A stretch of DNA of 64,000 nt. It comes from Plantago ovata. Lineage: Eukaryota; Streptophyta; Magnoliopsida; Lamiales; Plantaginaceae. The translations under genes were made by a program, and so were the position numbers. Shown in pieces: positions 33,601 to 45,542 of the stretch (position 1 is the first letter of the stretch; every line of letters begins with the position of its first letter). The stretch is taken from the NCBI GenBank assembly GCA_028274465.1, contig CM051455.1, positions 131,040,096 through 131,104,095 on the forward strand, read 5' to 3'. The notes beneath the pieces were generated by a model. That model ran no database searches. It was not told where the DNA came from and saw nothing but the letters and a program-made list of their open reading frames with translations.

Positions 33601-34756
33601 TAATAGCATCATCACACTTAATAGCTTATATAACATAATTAAAATAATTAACATTATTAATCTATTAATTAACATAATTATAATTATCAGAACTAAGTAG
33701 GCATAATTTTAATCTTTTTTATTAATTAAACTTAATCCAACTTAATTCAAAATTTAACAAAATATTAAGCAAATTTAACATAAATATTATAATAACATGA
33801 AAACAGGACTAACTTAAGCAATTTAACAGAACTAACTTAAACAAATTTAACATGCATATTAAGCATGAATAATCAATTTAACATGAATAAGGTATTAACA
33901 TGAATATTATGATATTCAAATCCATTTAACATGAATATTAACCAAATTACACTTAAAAATTAGGGTTAATTTGGGGCAAATCAAACCCAACCTTCAGGCA
34001 AAATTTATTTACAGATTTAAGAGAACCATTCTAGCTATACAACATATATAATTTAACAATTAACGACTATAAAAATCAGATTTAAGCACAAAACATAAAA
34101 GCCCCAAAAATTAAGGTTAGGGTTCTAACCTTTTTTGGGCAAAGATCGAATCGGAGAGGAGAAGAGGATGACGTGGCTCGTCACTAGGCACAATGGTGAC
34201 TACTTCTACCAATTTCAACCAAAAATGTGGAATTAGAAAATGAAATTGAAAAATTTGAGAAGCAAAAGAATGAGAGGAAGTAAACTTACAGATTGTATTA
34301 AAGAATGGTGGCGGTGGAAGGTGGTGGCGGTGGCGATGATGACGGCGGACGGTGGTGGGTGGTGGTTAGGGTTTGGGGTTTGATTTGGGGGAGAAGAGAA
34401 ATGGGGGAGGAGAATGAGAGAATGCTCTCTCTGTAAGCAGACATTGTCTGCTTTATACAGACATATAGCGACAGATTACTAATCCGTCGCCATTTTTCAA
34501 ATTTAATTTATATTTTCCTTTTTTTTTCACAGTCAACGACGTATAGCGACGGATAAACTCATCCGTCTCCAATTTAGAGACGGATAAAACTTATCCGTCG
34601 CTTCTAGAGACGCGGATTGGATCTCTGAATACACGAACTGAGCTTAGAGCGCAGTTCGTCTCTATTCGTCGCTAAGTGTAGCGATCCGTCGCTAAATAGC
34701 GACGGGTCGTATCCGTATCAATTCTTCCATCGCTAAATGACTGATTTCTTGTAGTG

Positions 34757-35336
34757 TAACTGCAGGCCATTGATCAATCCCAAGAGCTCAGCAGTGTTGA
34801 TATCAGTACAACCAATATTTCACATTGTTGCTCTTAAGAATTGACCTTCCTTACTCCTAATAATGATTCCAAAACCTGCCATCCCATTTTGTTGATCCAC
34901 AGAACCATCAGTGTTCAGGCAAAATAGAAAATTTGGATCAGGGTGCCACCGGCACTAAATAGTTCTGAGGTGAGATGTTGTATGAGGAAACAAAATCTGC
35001 AAGTTCTTCCTACAACCTAACAAAACATGATGTCTTTTATCTCTTTGCTAGAATATTTTACTAAACAAGAATTCATTCCTGGCTCTCCAACTCAACCACC
35101 AAAATAAAGCTATATTAATTTGCTCAACACTATTATGTTTTAAAGAGAAAAATTCATAAAGAGCACAAGCCTGAGGATCCTTGCCACATCTGAGGATAAT
35201 AGTTAAACCTTGTAGCATAGTGATAAAGGCAATGAAACAACAAATGCTTTATAGACTCTTCAGCTTCCAAACAGATTTGACAAATAGGAGGCTCAAGCAC
35301 TTCTATTTTATAAAGTCTTGCAGCTATAGGGAGTTA
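34757..35336 (-). pseudogene. LINE RNase H N-terminus and zinc-binding region
   Basis: On the minus strand, the zf-RVT stretch ARLYKIEVLEPPICQICL..EESIKHLLFHC (about 35320-35200) is followed by a stop-ridden linker. Then comes the RNase H start LNTDGSVDQQNGMAGFGIII and INTAELLGLINGLQL, with one in-frame TGA. It continues at 32123 after the CACTA element is removed. Confidence 0.72.
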
Positions 35337-35337
35337 T

Positions 35338-35493
35338 AAGATGGTTCAGTGGAAGGGAGTTGGGGTTGGTGGTGCAGGGTTCGATCTCCATCGGAGACAT
35401 AAGGCGGTTTTAGGTGTGGAGATATAAGGTGGTTTCGAATGTTGTATATCAGTAGTATAGGAGTAGTTGTAATATTTGTCGTTTAAAAAAAAA
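35338..35493 (+). mobile_element. tRNA-derived SINE, about 155 bp
   Basis: RNA polymerase III box A TGGTTCAGTGG (35342-35352) and box B GGTTCGATCTC (35378-35388) lie 25 bp apart. They are followed by an unrelated body and an A-run at 35485-35493. A clear target duplication was not found. The SINE sits at the 5' edge of the LINE zinc-binding region. Confidence 0.7.
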
Positions 35494-35587
35494 GTTGGAA
35501 CATACACCATAAAAACATTCTAACCCTCGGTTATCTCTCGAAGAAAAATTCTTAATCCTCCATGACTACAACAACGTTTATATATCA

Positions 35588-35604
35588 ACCAACAACATGA
35601 AGTT
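35588..35604. repeat. LINE target duplication, left copy
   Basis: ACCAACAACATGAAGTT. The right copy at 36487-36503 differs at one of 17 bases. Confidence 0.75.
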
Positions 35605-36486
35605 ACATCTATGTGATATGGTGAACTGCAAAAAGGTGATTGTCAAAACTGACCCAAAAATGTTTGTCTCCGCTTTAAAAATATGTTTTAAAAACCGGGT
35701 TGAATCGGCCGGTCGAACCGTAGAAACCGGAGCTTATCGGCCTAAAGTCGCCATTAAACCGCTAAAAAAAACGGAGGCCCTAAAACTGAAAAAACGGTCA
35801 AAAAACGGCAAAATCGGTGAACCAGAAAGCGGTTGGGCCGGAGGTTGAGCCGTTTTTTTGGGTAAAATTGCCAAAAAAAAAAAAAAAAAAAAGCCTTTTT
35901 CCATCGACATCTTGATTGAATATGGATCTTCAGCAAATCATTTTACTTGATTGGTGATCATTTAATCTTGTTTAGTGTGATTTTGGATGAAAATATGAAT
36001 AATAACATAGCATAAATATATTAATATTAGTATATTATATATTAATAATATTATAATGGTACACCGCTCAACCGACTCACATAACGGCTCAACATGTCCG
36101 ATCCCGGTTAAACCCTTGGGGGGGGTGTCCGGCTCAACCTCTGGCTCCGTTTTTTAAAACATAGCTTTAAACAGGCAGGAATCAGCAGCAATCCACCAAG
36201 AAACAATTAGGAAGGATGTCATCAGAAGAATGGACAACATGGAAGATATCAAAGTTCTTTTTGTCTACGGGGAAGAAAACCATGTTGCTGACAAACTTGC
36301 AAATGAAGGAATAAAGAAAACTTTTGGAAATGTTAATCCTAGTACTTCTGTTATGTCGTTTGTACATATTTGGGATACTTGCCCCTCCTGGCTTGCTTCT
36401 GTAATGTCTCAAGACAATGTAGGTGTCGTAAGGTCTGTAAATAACTCCTAAGTAATGAATTACTCTATGTTTTAATTTCGAAAAAA
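35605..36486 (+). mobile_element. 5'-truncated LINE (RNase H end), split by a MITE
   Basis: Plus strand. The first piece (35605-35679) reads LHLCDMVNCKKVIVKTDPKMF, the third RNase H motif. The second (36172-36460) reads MDNMEDIKVLFVYGEENHVADKLAN, the final motif, then a stop and a tail ending in an A-run. A 17-bp duplication flanks it. The insertion at 35680-36163 separates the pieces. Confidence 0.72.
35680..36163. mobile_element. MITE, about 484 bp, with 8-bp target duplication GCTTTAAA (hAT-like)
   Basis: The left end (A)ATATGTTTTAAAAACCGG and the right end CCGTTTTTTAAAACATA are inverted repeats. GCTTTAAA flanks it at 35672-35679 and 36164-36171. Inside are CCGGTCGAACCG-type words and an A-run at 35873-35891. 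The 8-bp duplication suggests hAT, but the end sequence is not a classic hAT end. Confidence 0.65.
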
Positions 36487-36659
36487 ACCACCAACATGAA
36501 GTTTTCTTTAGTAAATAACTAAAGCCACTAAATTCACGGTAGTATTAAACAGATTTTGACATGATTTATTTACTAAAAATAGAAGGAAGACTTAGTATAA
36601 TGAAATAAAAACGGATTGTTACTTATTTAGGACAAAGTCAAAGCTTGGTAATTAAAACT

Positions 36660-37040
36660 CGGGCACCCTACCATTTAGTCTCATTTGCTTCCATAATTTA
36701 CCATTTGAATACTACCATAAGTTTTTTTTACCATTTGATCTCATTAGTTTTAGTACACGGGTACTTCAATTTTAGTACCTCGCTAGTTATAGTACCTAAA
36801 TTCTTATAATTAGGTACCCAACACTTAAGTATCCCCTAATTTTGGTACCGGATACTAAATTTTTAGTACCCGACACTTAGTATCCCATTAGTTTTAGTAC
36901 TCGGGACTTATATTTTAGTACTCGGGTACTTATTTTTTTTACCAATCAATCTAAAAATGAGAACAAAATCGTAATTAATAAGACTAAATTGTAAAATATT
37001 TTGTGGTTTGATTCAAATGGTAAATAAGTCTAATTTATTT
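36660..37040. repeat. Degenerate repeat region with TTTAGTACC words
   Basis: At least six spaced variants of TTTTAGTACYCG or TTAGTACCYGR occur between 36745 and 36945. The outer parts TACCATTTAGTCTCATTTG (36670) and ATTTGACCATTTGGTAAAAA (37035) are loosely inverted. The whole looks like a MITE with internal tandem degeneration. Confidence 0.45.
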
Positions 37041-37210
37041 GACCATTTGGTAAAAACCCCATTAAAATTCACATAAATTAATTTCTCCGATTAAAATATT
37101 TTGAAATAATAATATTCCAACATACTCTCCGTCAATATTCCTTTTAATATTTTATAATAAACAGTTTTCAATTTTAATTACAAATCACTTATAAATTATA
37201 ATTAAATTGT

Positions 37211-37575
37211 GGGGAGTTACATTAACTCCTCTTAAATTGCCCAACACCCTCGCCTTGTCCCGACCTACCGTCCATTCCTTGTAGGTTTTGGGCAGGTTCA
37301 GTTCTGGTACCATTTGTAATGCCCCTGCCACTAATTGGCCGAAGTTCTGACCTCTTTTGTCGGCACAGTTAATCTTCAACAATATGCTGACCCCACAAAT
37401 CAATAATTATTCTAATTCACTAACTTTATACTCAATCTTGGTCGCACCTAAAACTTCCCATTATGCCACCCACGTTAAAATTGCTCGAAGACTCGCCTCA
37501 ATTAACTATAATGTTATTTTGAATTCATTTCGAAAGAGAAAAATATTGAGTACTGTTCTCAATTACTTTATTCTG
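37211..37575 (-). mobile_element. Decayed Cassandra relic
   Basis: It contains GGGGAGTTACATTAACTCCT, then an internal stretch ending in TGGTACCATTTGTAATGCCC (37305-37325). This parallels CTGATACCATTTGTAACGACC of the complete Cassandra. Further shared words in order are ATATGCTGACCCCACA, TTCTAAT, AACTTCCCA, GCCACCCA, AATTGCTC and GAGTACTGTTCTCAA. The right (5') LTR starts at 37315. The left LTR is lost beyond its last bases. Confidence 0.65.
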
Positions 37576-37704
37576 TCCGAAGGTCGTTAGGTTTGTATGG
37601 AAAATTGGAAATGGGACCGATAGTAACGGAACGGAGTTTATAGGAGGAACTACGAAGTGACGGGGTAAAATTGCCAGGTGGAAGTGAACTCGAAAGTGTG
37701 GGCC

Positions 37705-37710
37705 CACGTG
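37705..37710. promoter_or_regulatory. G-box (CACGTG) upstream of COI1
   Basis: GCCCACGTGG, 235 bp before the COI1 start codon. G-boxes bind bHLH factors such as the MYC proteins of jasmonate signalling. Use by COI1 itself is inference. Confidence 0.4.
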
Positions 37711-37766
37711 GTTTGAAAAGATAGCTTTAATTAGAGGACCAATCCCTACCGTTAATAGTCCAGTCC

Positions 37767-37792
37767 TACTACTAGTACTAGTACTAGTAGTA
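37767..37792. repeat. 26-bp perfect palindrome in COI1 upstream region
   Basis: TACTACTAGTACT followed by its complement, built from CTAGTA repeats. Confidence 0.9.
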
Positions 37793-37944
37793 CCCCTGCC
37801 CTGCCATTGTTCTTCCCCCACTCACTCATCTCATCTCACCTCACCAAGACACCATTAACTACTGGTCTACTAATACTTAATACTACTAATATGCTCTGTT
37901 CCATTTCTTCTCCTGCACCCAATCATCAACACCAACAATAAGAC

Positions 37945-40900
37945 ATGAACGAACACTCCAAATCAAAGAGGCGGCCCAATGGCAGCTCCACATCCAGCTC
38001 CGGCCAATACGACACCGTCTGGGAGTGCGTCATCCCTTACGTCTCCGACCCACGTGACCGTGACGCCGTCTCTCTCGTCTGCAACCGATGGTACGACATC
38101 GACGCCATCACTCGCAAGCACATCACCATCGCCCTGTGCTACACAGTCCACCCGTACCGCCTCTCCAACCGTTTCCCTCACCTCGAGTCGCTCAAGCTGA
38201 AGGGTAAGCCACGCGCCGCCATGTTTAACCTGATCCCGGAGGACTGGGGTGGGTTTGTGGCCCCCTGGGTGGATGAGATTGTAAGGTCGTTTGGGAAGAT
38301 GAAGGCGCTGCACTTTAGGAGGATGATTGTTTTGGATCAGGATCTTGAGAAGCTTGCCAGATCGCCTTGTGGGAAGGTGTTGGAGGTGCTGAAGCTGGAT
38401 AAGTGTTCTGGGTTTTCCACTGATGGGTTGTTGCATATTGGAAGGCTCTGCAGGTAGTACTAGTTTTGATTGAATTCGATAGAATCTTGTGTGGGTTGAC
38501 TTGTAGATTGGTTTTCTGTCAATTTTCACCTGATGTGTTTTTGGTGAATCTGAAAAGTTGCTGATGGGATAAATTCTTTTGGGCTGGATTTACATTTTTA
38601 GTAAATATTGACTTTTCTTTTTTTTCTGTGTGTGTGAGATGTGTTTGGTGTATCTTTGGAGTACATGGCTAGTTCTTGTTTCTAGCATGGTTTCAAATCT
38701 TGGTGAAACTGGACTAATAGTTGCATACTGTCTTGCTTTTCAACTCATCCAGATGAATTTTGTTGTGGAATTTCATTTTTGTTTCAGCAGAAAACTTTAG
38801 ACCTTTTGAAATATTCTGAAAAGTTTCAGTTTTTCAAGAATAAAGATCGTTGTCTTTTAGCAATTATGAGTGATTTCCATTGAACTAGGTTATGTGGCTC
38901 CTTTTTTCCCAGTTTGTTTGGAAAGTATGTACATACATACATGGTGTTTTGCTCTTTTCTGGATGTTTGAAACTCCACTATGTTCTTTTTTCGCTTTCCT
39001 TTGGAATATGCATGGGCTTAAAGTTATGTTTTCAGCCACGGTTTTGGAAATCATGATAAGCATCAAAAGGCAATAAACTTTAAAATTGATATGGATGGTA
39101 GTTTTGATTTCAAAGAGCTTTCTAGGTTTCATTGGATGGAGCTATGACTAGTTAATGAATGTTGTTGGTTGAGCATACAATTGATTTTTGCTTTTAATGT
39201 CTATAGTTTGTATGTACTATGTGAAAATTGTGAACTGCATATAGTTTGCATGTACTATGTAAACTGGATATAGTGTGCTTGTTATGTCTACAGTAAGAAA
39301 CTTGAAAGTATCATATGAATATATGATATTTACTCTTTAATGAACTTGTTAATGAATGTTGTTAGTTGGGTATATGATTTGATCTTTTTTGCTATTAATA
39401 TCTATAGTGAATGCATGTGAACTGGCTGCAGTTGGCATGTTATGTCTACAGTTAGAAACTTGAAAGTACCATATGATTTTGCCCTTTTATGGACTTGTTA
39501 ATGAATGTTGTTAGTTGGGTATGTGATTTGATTTTTTTTTTCTTTTAATGTGTATTGCTTGCTTGTTTGTGAACTGCCTATATTTTTCTTGTCATCTCTA
39601 AGAAATCGGTGACTTCTTTTGATTGTTCTGGACTTCATGAAACATCATGAAATGTCTGAATCATGATTAATGGAAAGACAGATCACAGATGTATGAATTT
39701 GGTTTCTGCAGCAAATTGTAGAGCCCTGCAAAGAAAAGTTATTAGTAATTATGTTTATTGTGTTATATCTGTTACTTTTACTTGATATCTGTTATAAAGC
39801 AATCACAGCATTATAATCATATACTGATGATACTTCCTGAAATGTGGCAACCTTCTTTGTTCTTTGCCTTGTCATGGATTTCTAATTCTGGAGTTGAATG
39901 AATGGACATGGTAATTTTTGAGTGTCTGAAAAGCAGAATTGAGTATCTGGTTGTAGAATATACATAAATACTTTTTAAATGGGTTGTGGAGCATGCTGTT
40001 AGAGTCATACTATGATATCTGGTCTCCAATAACACTATATTCGTCATTATCATAAAAATTTACTGTCATGTTGTACATGTAGAAATGCATTCTGTTATTC
40101 AAGTAGTTATGCTTTGTTAACAATATGCTTTTTTTTTTTTGGGCCTTTCCAGGAATATGAAACATTTATTTTTGGAAGAGAGTTCAATAATTGAGAATGA
40201 TGGAGAATGGCTGCATGAAATGGCTTCAAACAATACGGTTCTTGAACATCTAAACTTCTATATGACTGATCTCACTCGGGTCAGCTCTAAAGACCTTGAA
40301 CATATAGCGAGAAGATGCCCATCATTGGCCTCGGTGAAAATTAGTGAATGTGATATTTCAGATCTTATTGGTTTTTTCCGAGCTGCGGCATCATTGGAGG
40401 AGTTTGCTGGAGGTTCCTTTAGTGAGCCTCCTGGCCAGGTTGGTGAAGGAGTTTTTAATGAGCAATTAGAAAGATATAGTGCTGTAAGTTTCCCTAAAAA
40501 ATTGAGCGGCTTGGGCATTACTTATTTGGGGAAAGCAGAAATGCCCATTATCTATCCTGTTACTTCGAGGCTGAAAAAGCTGGACCTTCTTTATGCTCTG
40601 CTAGACACCGAAAGCCATTGTATCTTGCTACAAAAATGTCCTAACTTGGAGTTTCTGGAGGTAAAATCTGAAGAATGTATTAAAGCATTTTGTTACTGCA
40701 TATACAATTGCTACTTGTGCTAATCATGTTTACGTGTTGTTATGGTTGGTCTGTAACCTCTCGTATAACCTGGTAGGATGACACATTTTTTGCGTCTCAT
40801 TTTTCTTAGAATAGATGGGGTGCTGCTTATTTTCGATCTCTCACCCCTTTAGTCATTTGTTTGAAATTGACCATTTTTTGGTTTTTTCGTCCTTTTTCTT

Positions 40901-42125
40901 TTTGTAAGTGGTATTGTTTGAACCTAACAGAGGCGCAATAATAAGCTGTGAATTGGTGGTCTCTTGGTCCGTTTTCAAAGCCTAAAACAGATTCTTTGCC
41001 GAAATCCAATGGTAATGCTCCATAAAATATACCCCACACAGTGCTGTGCTATCTTGATTTGGTTCTGTTTGCCTAGTTTGAGTTGTTCTTTCTGGCTCTA
41101 ATTTGATTCCCCCCCCCCCCCCCCTAGTTTGGTGGCTAAACGAAATTGATAATTCCCTACTACGTACTTAATACCGTTGGAGTTTGCACCTTGTCACACT
41201 GCGTTATACTATATATTTTAAATGCAATGAAATTTCCTTTCTGTTGATACATTGGAGCATCTCCTTTACTGATTTTGTAAGGCTTACATATTTGTCATTT
41301 ACGGAACAGACAAGAAATGTCATTGGAGACAGAGGATTGGAAGTCCTTGCACAGTACTGTAAGAAAATGAAAAGACTTAGAGTAGAGCGGGGAGCTGACG
41401 AGCAAGAAATGGAGGATGTAGAAGGCGTAGTCTCACAGAGAGGATTAATTGCTCTGGCTGAAGGATGCCTTGAACTAGAATACCTGGCCGTATATGTCTC
41501 AGACATAACAAACGCATCCTTGGAGAGTATGGGCACACACTCAAAAAACCTCTGTGATTTTCGGTTAGTCCTACTTGACAGAGAGGAAAGAATTACAGAT
41601 TTGCCCTTGGACAATGGAGTTCGGTCTCTATTAATGGGATGCCAGAAACTCCGAAGATTTGCTCTCTATCTCAGGCCTGGCGGGCTTACAGATGCTGGCC
41701 TCAGTTACATCGGGAGATATAGCCCAAATGTGAGATGGATGCTCTTGGGTTATGTTGGTGGGTCTGATGCGGGTCTTTTGGAGTTTTCAAAAGGGTGCCC
41801 CAATCTCCAGAAGTTAGAGATGAGGGGTTGCTGTTTCAGTGAACGTGCTTTGGCTAGTGCAGCGTTGCAGTTGGTTTCCTTGAGGTACTTGTGGGTACAG
41901 GGGTATCGGTCCTCTGGCGATGGTCGTGATTTGTTAAGGATGGTGCGGCCTAATTGGAATATTGAGTTGATACCAGCGAGACAAGGTTATGTTCAGGATC
42001 AAGATGGAGAACGAGTGGCTGTCGAGCACCCGGCCCACATACTGGCGTACTATTCCCTTGCTGGACCAAGAACAGATTTTCCTGCGTCTGTTAAGCCGTT
42101 GGAGCTGGCTTTTGGCAATCACTAG
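37945..42125 (+). CDS. COI1: COI1, F-box/LRR jasmonate receptor
   Basis: Three exons: 37945-38453, 40153-40660 and 41310-42125. All junctions have GT/AG and keep frame (..GRLC/R/NMKHLF.., ..LEFLE/TRNVIGDRGLE..). The product is 610 residues, close to the usual length of about 590-600. The N-terminal F-box (about 20-60, DTVWECVIPYVSDPRDRD..) binds the SKP1 adaptor. Leucine-rich repeats follow, including KGKPRAAMFNL (about 86-96), the loop that contacts jasmonoyl-isoleucine and inositol phosphate, and conserved blocks DREERITDLPLDNGVRSLL and NVRWMLLGYVG. COI1 is the substrate receptor of SCF-COI1, which recognises JAZ repressors in the presence of jasmonoyl-isoleucine and directs them to degradation in the nucleus. 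A Ser/Lys-rich N-terminal extension of about 20 residues precedes the F-box. Intron 1 is 1.7 kb; intron 2 carries a C16 run at 41109-41124. Confidence 0.95.
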
Positions 42126-42281
42126 GTTTGTATAAATGTGTTGCTTGTGTTGCATAACCTACTCCTATAGGCTTGTTAATAATTTCGCTGTTTAAGTTTG
42201 TTTTTCTGTGGATCTGGTGAGACCCTTGGTTATCGTCCTGCTGGAGTTTAGTGTTAGCTCTCCGTTTAGAGATTTTGATGT

Positions 42282-42287
42282 AATAAA
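42282..42287 (+). promoter_or_regulatory. Candidate polyadenylation signal AATAAA of COI1
   Basis: Lies about 160 bp after the COI1 stop codon. Confidence 0.4.
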
Positions 42288-42299
42288 ATTTTGACGCCT

Positions 42300-43850
42300 T
42301 TGGTTCTTAATGTACTAATACCGGGGCAAATAATGTTCTATGAAACTTGCATTTACTGTGCAAATTTCTGTAGTTTGGCTTCCTGTCAAGTGTATATACT
42401 TTTCCTAGCTGTCTTTACCTGATCTGTGACTAAATCTGGTCGAATTTAGTCTAGTTAATTTTAGCGGTTTTCCTTGTGCAACTTGTTTGAAGCGTCGTCC
42501 CATGATGAACTCCTGTGGGAGATTAGTTGGGCTTCGGTTAACAGGGCTTGCCATCAATGTGCATTCGGTGTATGGTCAGTAAGCATGATGATCCGCCATG
42601 AATGGGAACTTTAGATAGCATTACATGAATTATTCATCCTAAGTAGGGAGTTAATGCTCTAAAGTTGAGTTGGGTTCTGGCATTACATGATGTTGAGTTC
42701 AAATTTGTGTTTCTAAGTTGAAAACACCGTGTAGATCTGTAGAACCAATGACATGCATGGAGAAAGATGTAAAGGTTCATGTTAACATGTTCTATGTCTG
42801 ACAATTTGAAAAGAAGAATGCTCATGAGCCTCATTAGAAAGATCAGCAGTCTATCTATTGTTGAAGGCATGAAGCGATGGAGGTGAATATCGAAGCTAGT
42901 GGAACTTGAGCTTGGGGAGAGTATCATATGTATAATATCGCTTCACACATGATCGCTAATGTGGATAACTTTTAAAACAACACTATATAAAATACTCAAA
43001 AGGGTTATTTTGTGTGTAAGAAATGAGTTGGCGTAAGAAATAGAATATACAGTTGAATGAAATCCCCAGTTATACATTTTCTGATCAACTGTTATCTAAT
43101 TTGATTATAAATTAATTCTAAACTATAACGGTTAAATGCTTAACAAAGTATATTAAGTCACATTACTTCCTAACTGATCGGTATGTAATTTTATTAAAAC
43201 ATTTTATCATTATAGTTTAATAGTTTATATAGTTAAGTTGATAAGAAAATGTACCGTTGGTACAATTGCTCTGGCACATAAATCAGTATGAGGAAACACT
43301 CTTATCTCCATGCTTGTTGATTGTTGATTATGTTGTGTGGTGTGTCTATCACACTATCTTTCCTACAGTTCAAAATCTGTAGCTATATAAAGTTTTAGTT
43401 GGTTTTGATAACCATGAAAGGATCATACTTGTTGCTAGCTAGCTAGTTGTCCATATTATTTAGCAGAAGAGAAAAGTAATTGTAATGTCAATCACAAAAG
43501 AAAAGAAAGATGCAAAGTGATTTCTTATGCAACTTGATAAAAAGCTGTCTCCTATCAGAATGCTACAAAGTTGATGGTTTTGTCATTCTGAGGCATCATT
43601 TCATAAAAACAAAACAAAGGGGAATATATACTTGTATTGTATTCAACACCTTTACTCCTCCATTCATTGAAGTATATACTATAATTAATTAAGTAGGTAA
43701 GTATTAAAGATTTATACATGCAAGGTGACACTAAAACCATTAGAATTCCTTTAGTATTTGTTAATGTTGCAAAACAGGACAATCAGCCACATAGTACTAT
43801 ATTTTATGCCCTCATGGCTTAGGAGGTTACCATATCAGTTTCATAGTTAA
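42300..43850. other. Intergenic DNA downstream of COI1
   Basis: No gene recognised. 43110-43240 resembles the AT-rich MITE-type family of 5385-5600. Short frames only. Confidence 0.4.
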
Positions 43851-44043
43851 TACAATATACATTGTCTGAAAACTTGAACAATCTTGTATACATTTTCATT
43901 TTTCCCTATCCATATTAGTGATATGGGACTTCGGCTGTACTTAAAAAAATCAGTGAGCCAGTTTGCAAATTGTTGGAAATTAGGGGTTGGGTGCACCTGG
44001 GAAATTAAAGCATGATTTATTGCACTACTTGATTTTCCAACTA

Positions 44044-44047
<4 letters not shown>

Positions 44048-44134
<87 letters not shown>
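44048..44134. repeat. (AT)n microsatellite, left part
   Basis: Uninterrupted AT run of about 86 bp. Open frames through it (poly Tyr-Ile) are artefacts. Confidence 0.97.

Positions 44135-45542
<1,408 letters not shown>

Larger units (their letters stand above)
32124..34756. mobile_element. Non-autonomous CACTA (En/Spm) transposon, 2633 bp
   Basis: The left end CACTACAAGGAAAACTGA pairs with the right end TTTCTTGTAGTG, and the 3-bp duplication TAA is perfect. Subterminal regions (32145-32465 and 34465-34735) are crowded with the motif AGCGACGGAT in both directions, as expected for transposase-binding sites of CACTA elements. No transposase frame is present; the longest frame (32681-33064, minus, 127 codons) has no known domain. 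It is inserted in a LINE RNase H region. Confidence 0.92.
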
